Below the pieces are notes generated by a model, which was not told where the DNA came from, did no database searches, and saw nothing but the letters and a program-made list of their open reading frames with translations. This document shows positions 59,649-64,000 of a stretch of 64,000 nucleotides of DNA, piece by piece. Each line of letters opens with the position of its first letter. Position 1 is the first letter of the stretch. Source of the stretch: Lunularia cruciata. Taxonomy: Eukaryota; Streptophyta; Marchantiopsida; Lunulariales; Lunulariaceae. The stretch spans positions 40,463,493-40,527,492 of the forward strand of contig OX419759.1 of NCBI GenBank assembly GCA_948567375.1, given 5' to 3'. The translations under genes were made by a program, and so were the position numbers.

Positions 59649-60545
59649 ATGGCGGCAATATCGGATGTTATCCTTGCAATGCAACAACAAATCGAGCATC
59701 TTACTCGATTGTTGGATGAACGAGACCAGCAACAACGAGAACAGATAGACAAAGCGCCAGTTCGAGATGGAGAAGATTGCATTCGATTTCCAAAACCCAA
59801 GGTGTTTGAAGGCAAGAATCTTCCAGACACAGTGGAAAATTTTGTGTTTGACTGTGAATGTTACTTTGAAGCCACCAATCTTCAAGACGAGCAGAAACAA
59901 ATTCTCTTGGCTTCTAGCCAGTTGGATGGCGTGGCAAAACTTTGGTGGCGATTCCGAGTAGAAAGAGCTGAACTAAAAATTGTTACACCAATTTTGACAT
60001 GGCCAGAATTCAAGGATGCAATACTTGGTCAATTTCAGACTATAAATGCCACCCAAGCTGCACAAGATAAATTGGTGGAGTTGAGGCAGATTGGCTTAGT
60101 GAGAAGCTACATCACACAATTTCAGAATATCATCATGCAAATTCTAGATATCCAAGAAGGTGAAGTTTTGGATCGATTTGTGCAAGGATTGAAGTCACAA
60201 ACCAGATTGGAGGTGCCCATGCAAGAGCCACAGAACGTAGAGGAAGCCATGCAATTGGCTAAGCATTTTGATTCCTTAGTTGTGACAACTTGGTCTCGAC
60301 CTTGACCTACACAAAACCTACCAGTACCACGAGTGTAAGAACCAGTACCAATGGAGATTGATGTTATCCAACAAAGACCACTTGGCATAGCAGATGGAGA
60401 AAGATTACGACAAAATGGAGGTTGCTTTTATTGTCGCCAAGTTGGACATCGCATTGTTGAATGTCCACTTAGGAATGGGCGACCTCGACAAGTTGCCCAG
60501 ATGGAGTTTGTGGAACAGAATGATCGGGGAAACAAAGAATCCTAG
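59649..60545 (+). pseudogene. gag of element G
   Basis: It starts MAAISDVILAMQQQIEHLTR with an N-terminal coiled coil. The capsid region follows (FPKPKVFEGKNLPDTVENFV, AKLWWRFRVE, FKDAILGQFQ, LRQIGLVRSYITQF), then FVQGLKSQTRLEV, and a CCHC knuckle (CFYCRQVGHRIVEC, near 60424-60465). One in-frame TGA (60303-60305, Arg CGA to TGA) and a TAG near 60336 break it. It ends at TAG 60543-60545, about 10 nt after the slippery heptamer. The start is chosen as the first ATG of the conserved frame; F has an ATG at the same site. Confidence 0.88.
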
Positions 60546-60571
60546 TAGGAGATTTTGAGCCGCCTACTGGG
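60527..60571 (+). promoter_or_regulatory. -1 ribosomal frameshift signal between gag and pol of G
   Basis: In the gag frame the heptamer is G GGA AAC (60527-60533), the X-XXY-YYZ type. A 7-nt spacer is followed by a hairpin: CCTAGTAGG (60541-60549), a 13-nt loop, and CCTACTGGG (60563-60571), a 9-bp stem with one G-U pair. The pol frame is exactly the -1 frame and is open from 60533. The hairpin is kept in F with a compensatory change (A-U for G-C at the fifth pair). Confidence 0.7.
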
Positions 60572-63500
60572 AGCTTGATTAGTTCCATTGGGATTGAAGG
60601 CTTGACCTATGCAAGTTTGCTTCACTTGCAAGGTACGATATCTAATTGGGGTTGTAGGATTTTGGTTGATTCTGGAAGTTCAGAGAATTGCATATCTATG
60701 CAAGTAGCAAAGGAATTGGGTATTCCTATCAAGCCAGTGATTGGAAGTAGTTTGATGATGGCGGATGGTAGAAAAGGTTCTGCATTCCGCACCTCGCATC
60801 CTGTTACCTTCAAGATTGGGAAGGAGTATTTGGAGTGTATGAGGTTTGTAGTGGCACCTCTACACTATGATATCATTTTGGGTCTACCTTGACTTGAACG
60901 TCATAAGGTTCAATTTGATTAGACTCGACGTCAAATTCAAGTACAACACCAAGATATGAATTTCCAATTAGGTTGTTTGGCACCTCTAAGTAAGACACCT
61001 AAGAATAGTCAGTCCCAAGATGGGAAGTTTGTTGAGAAGGTAGCCATAGAGCAAATCTGGTAGGGAGATGAGTCCCAAGATGGGAAGTTTGCTAAGAAGG
61101 CAACCATGGAGCAAGCTTGGAAGAGAGATGAGTCCCTAGAAGGAAAGTTTGTTAATGAAGCAGCCATAGAGCAAGCTTTGAAGGAAGATAAGTCTGTATT
61201 TGCGGTGTGGATCAAGCCGATTGCACAAGAACAATCTGAGGAGGGCCAGGTGCCGCATCAAGCAACGGTTGATTGGATAGTTCAGGAGTTTGCAGATGTG
61301 TTTCCAAATGATCTGCCAAAGGGATTACCCTCTAATCGAGGTATGCCCTTCAAGATTGAGTTATTGCCAGGGAGTACTCCAGTGAGTAGACCAATCTATC
61401 GGCTCTCACCAAAGGAGTTGGAGGAGTTGCAAACAACACTTACATAGTTGTTGGAGAAGGATTTCATACGACATAGTACCTCTCCATGGAGAGCACCGGT
61501 GCTATTTGTTCCAAAGAAGGATGGAGGCCTTGGTTTCTGTATTGATTACCGTGGGCTCAATAAGCAAACCGTGAAGAATGCATATTTCTTGCCTCGGATC
61601 GATGACCTGCTTGATCAATTAAGTGGAGCACGCTACTTTTCCAAGCTAGATCTTTGTAGCAGCTATTGGCAAATTCTTATTGAAGGAGAGGACGTGCAAA
61701 AGACTGCCTTTTGCACAAGGTATGGACATTTTGAGTGGAGAGTTCTACCTTTCGGACTCACTAATGCTCCAGTAGTCTTCATGGATCAGATGCATCGGGT
61801 GTTGGAGGGACTATTGGATCAGTCCATGGTAGTGTTCTTAGATGATATCTTAATCTATAGTAGGACAGAGGCAGAACACAAGAATCATGTGCGAGAAGTC
61901 TTAAAACGACTACGATAGTGGAAATTTTACTGCAAGAAGTCAAAGTGTGCTTTTTGGCAGAAGAAGGTTACCTTCTTGGATCATAAGATCTCATCAGAGG
62001 GGATCAAGATGGAAGAAGAGAAGATCAAGGCCATTACTGATTGGCCTACCCCAAAGGATGCTACCAAAGTACGAGCATTCAATGGATTGGCCAGTTTTTA
62101 ACGACGGTTCATCCACTATTATGCTCAAGTGGCTGCACCATTGACTGACCTCTTGGGAAAGAACTTGAGCTTCCAATGGACTACCAAGCATGAAGAAGCA
62201 TGCTAGAAGTTAAAGCATATGGTGTCTTCAAGACCCATTCTTCAACCATATGATCCTCAACTACCTTGTGTGGTTGATTTTGATGCTTCTAACTTTGCAA
62301 TTGGAGTTGTGTTGCAACAAGAATTTCAAGATGGACTACATCTTATTGCCTTTGTGTCTCGCCGACTAAATACAGCTGAAAGAAATTACTCTGCTCAAGA
62401 TCGGGAACAACTTGCAATGGTATATGCCACCAAGGTATGGAGGCATTATCTCTTGGGGAAACAAGTGATCATGCAAACTGATCACAAGCCATTGTTGTAG
62501 ATCTTACACCTAGAGCACATGAAGAGTCGACATCATCGATGGGAAGAGCAACTCCAATTGTTTGACATCAAACTTGAGTACAAACCAGGTCGGTTCCATG
62601 TCATCCTTGATGCTCTATCACGACGACCTGATTTGAAGTCTCTTCTTCTCATCGCGGCAGCAATTACGACAATGTCAATTGATCCCAAGATTCATAACAA
62701 GTTTTGGTTAGCTCTACAACAAGATCCCTTCTTCCAAATGGTACATGGTTGGCTAACAACAGGTGACAAAGAGTACAACACCTTCTCCTTCAAGGAAGGC
62801 CTTCTATTCCATGTGGACCGGATCTATGTTCCAGCCAAAGGTGATCTTTGACTTGTGCGCCTTCAAGAAGCCCATGATTTACCTGTCGCTGGTCACATGG
62901 GTTTGGACAAGACCTTGGGTACCCTCCCACGTCAATGGTGGTGGCTCAACATGACACGGGATGTTCAAGAATTTGTTTGATCGTGTGAGAGCTGCCAACG
63001 TAACAAGGCTAGCAACCAGAAGCCGGGTGGACTCCTTCAACCGCTTGCCGTTCCATCAGCTCGCTGGGAGCATGTGAGCTTGGATCTCATCACATCCTTG
63101 CCAAAGACAAAACAAGGACACACCGCCATCGTGGTGTTTGTGGATAAGCTTAGTAAGCAAATCCACTTGGCACCAACCTGTGATACCATGGATGCTCCAA
63201 CCTTAGCGCAAATTTACTTCAACAATATCTTCAAGCATCATGGAATGCCACGCATACTCATCTCCAACCGTGATCCTTGCTTTACCGGGAAGTTTTGGCA
63301 AGCACTCTTTTAGATACTTGACACCAAGCTTGCTTTGTCCACAGCCTATCATCCTCAAACTGATAGACAAACCGAACGTGCAAATTGTACATTGGAGGAT
63401 ATGTTGCATGCCTTTGTCAATTTCCACCATACCAATTGGGATGAATGTCTTGCCGTTGCTAAATTTTCCTACAACAATTCCAAACAGGCAAGCACCGGAT

Positions 63501-64000
63501 TCTCTCCTTTCTTTCTCAATTTTGGCCAAGATCCGCTTGTTCCAGATTCTCTTCTTGCTCCCCCTCCATCTCAAGTTCCTCATACTTCCACATTCTTGAC
63601 CACTATATCCCAATCTCTCCAACAAGCCAAGTCTCACCTCCTTGTTGCTCAGAATTGCCAAAAACAATATGCGGACCACCATCATCAACATCTCACCTTT
63701 GAAGTTGGTGATAAAGTCATGCTATCCTCTAGTAACCTCCCTCTCCCACTTGATACCCAAGTTTGTAAACTTGCCCCTAATTGGATAAGACCCTTTGATA
63801 TCACCCAAATTGTCTCTCTTGTTGCTTATTGTCTTGCCTTGCCTTGTCACATGCGTATCCATCCTATCTTTCATGTTTCCAAGTTGAAACCCTTTGTTCA
63901 TAACCCCTCTTCCTTTTCCTCTCGAGTCCAACCTCCCCTTCTTCCTATCCCTATCAATGATCATGAGGAGTACAAAGTTGATCGTATCCTTGCGTGTTGC
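60533..64000 (+). pseudogene. protease-RT-RNase H-integrase of element G
   Basis: A single -1 frame runs from the heptamer to the window edge. In order: protease (GCRILVDSGSSENC, near 60653); a linker with three repeats of DGKF.(K/N).A(A/T).EQ (about 61020-61180); RT ([57 protein letters not shown] near 61838); RNase H (PCVVDFDASNFAIGVVLQ, REQLAMVYATKVWRHYLLG); integrase (GHMGLDKTL, CESCQRNKA, SLDLITSLP, ILISNRDPCFTGKFWQ, STAYHPQTDRQTERA); and a C-terminal FEVGDKVMLSSSNL, IHPIFHVSKLKPFV. In-frame stops: 60890, 60920, 61062 (approximate), 61445, 61916, 62099, 62204, 62498, 62849, 62978 and 63311. The second catalytic Asp of integrase is Asn (63266). A chromodomain, if present, would follow beyond the edge. 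Confidence 0.92.

Larger units (their letters stand above)
59012..64000 (+). mobile_element. Ty3/gypsy element G (initiator-Met primed), cut by right window edge
   Basis: Order: 5' LTR, initiator-Met primer site, gag, a frameshift signal, protease, RT, RNase H, integrase; the element leaves the window before its 3' LTR. It shares LTR, gag and pol sequence with F and is much better preserved. Its pol is one continuous frame broken only by in-frame stops. Confidence 0.93.

Overview
The window is nuclear DNA from a land plant with a large, transposon-rich genome. A gymnosperm or fern fits the many old, nested LTR retrotransposons, but the sequence alone does not settle it. One ordinary cellular gene is recognisable: an eight-exon DENR/SUI1-family translation factor (44381-47389, plus strand). 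Almost everything else is retroelement sequence, most of it broken by stop codons or frameshifts.

Left cluster (1 to about 40090). A Ty3/gypsy element on the minus strand (A, 1-4654, running off the left edge) sits in the 5' part of another gypsy element on the plus strand (C). C's pro-pol (4655-8352) is followed by a very long 3' LTR (8353-12121, 3.8 kb). A spacer with three 119-bp tandem repeats follows (12605-12961). Next is a minus-strand gypsy element primed by initiator tRNA-Met (F, 13076-18532). From 18533 to about 40090 lies a minus-strand Ty1/copia element with two insertions. A solo copy of C's long LTR (D, 19064-22844, target duplication CATCA) lies in its RNase H. A LINE (24085-37262) lies at the start of its RT. 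The LINE is itself split by a complete gypsy element (B, 27321-35134, two 688-bp LTRs) of the same family as A.

Middle (about 40090-54270). This is lower-repeat DNA around the DENR gene, with local tandem duplications, a MITE-like element and AT-rich DNA.

Right cluster (54271-64000). A decayed minus-strand gypsy element (H) is split by a second, shorter solo LTR of the C/D type (E, 55301-57292, target duplication GATAC). It is followed by a plus-strand gypsy element of the F family (G, 59012 to the right edge).

The most unusual content is as follows. (1) The C/D long LTRs each contain a sense-oriented reading frame of about 811 codons, with a globular N-terminal part and a long coiled-coil C-terminal part. 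It starts 158 nt after a TATA box, so it would be the first reading frame of the element's genomic RNA. Its C-terminal end is recognisable in the diverged E copy. (2) At the gag/pol junction of G there is a GGGAAAC slippery heptamer, a 7-nt spacer and a 9-bp hairpin. The hairpin is conserved in F with one compensatory base-pair change, which indicates -1 frameshifting. (3) The F/G LTRs carry arrays of heat-shock-element-like GAA/TTC repeats just upstream of their TATA boxes. (4) A and B carry an extra zinc-knuckle reading frame between the primer-binding site and gag.
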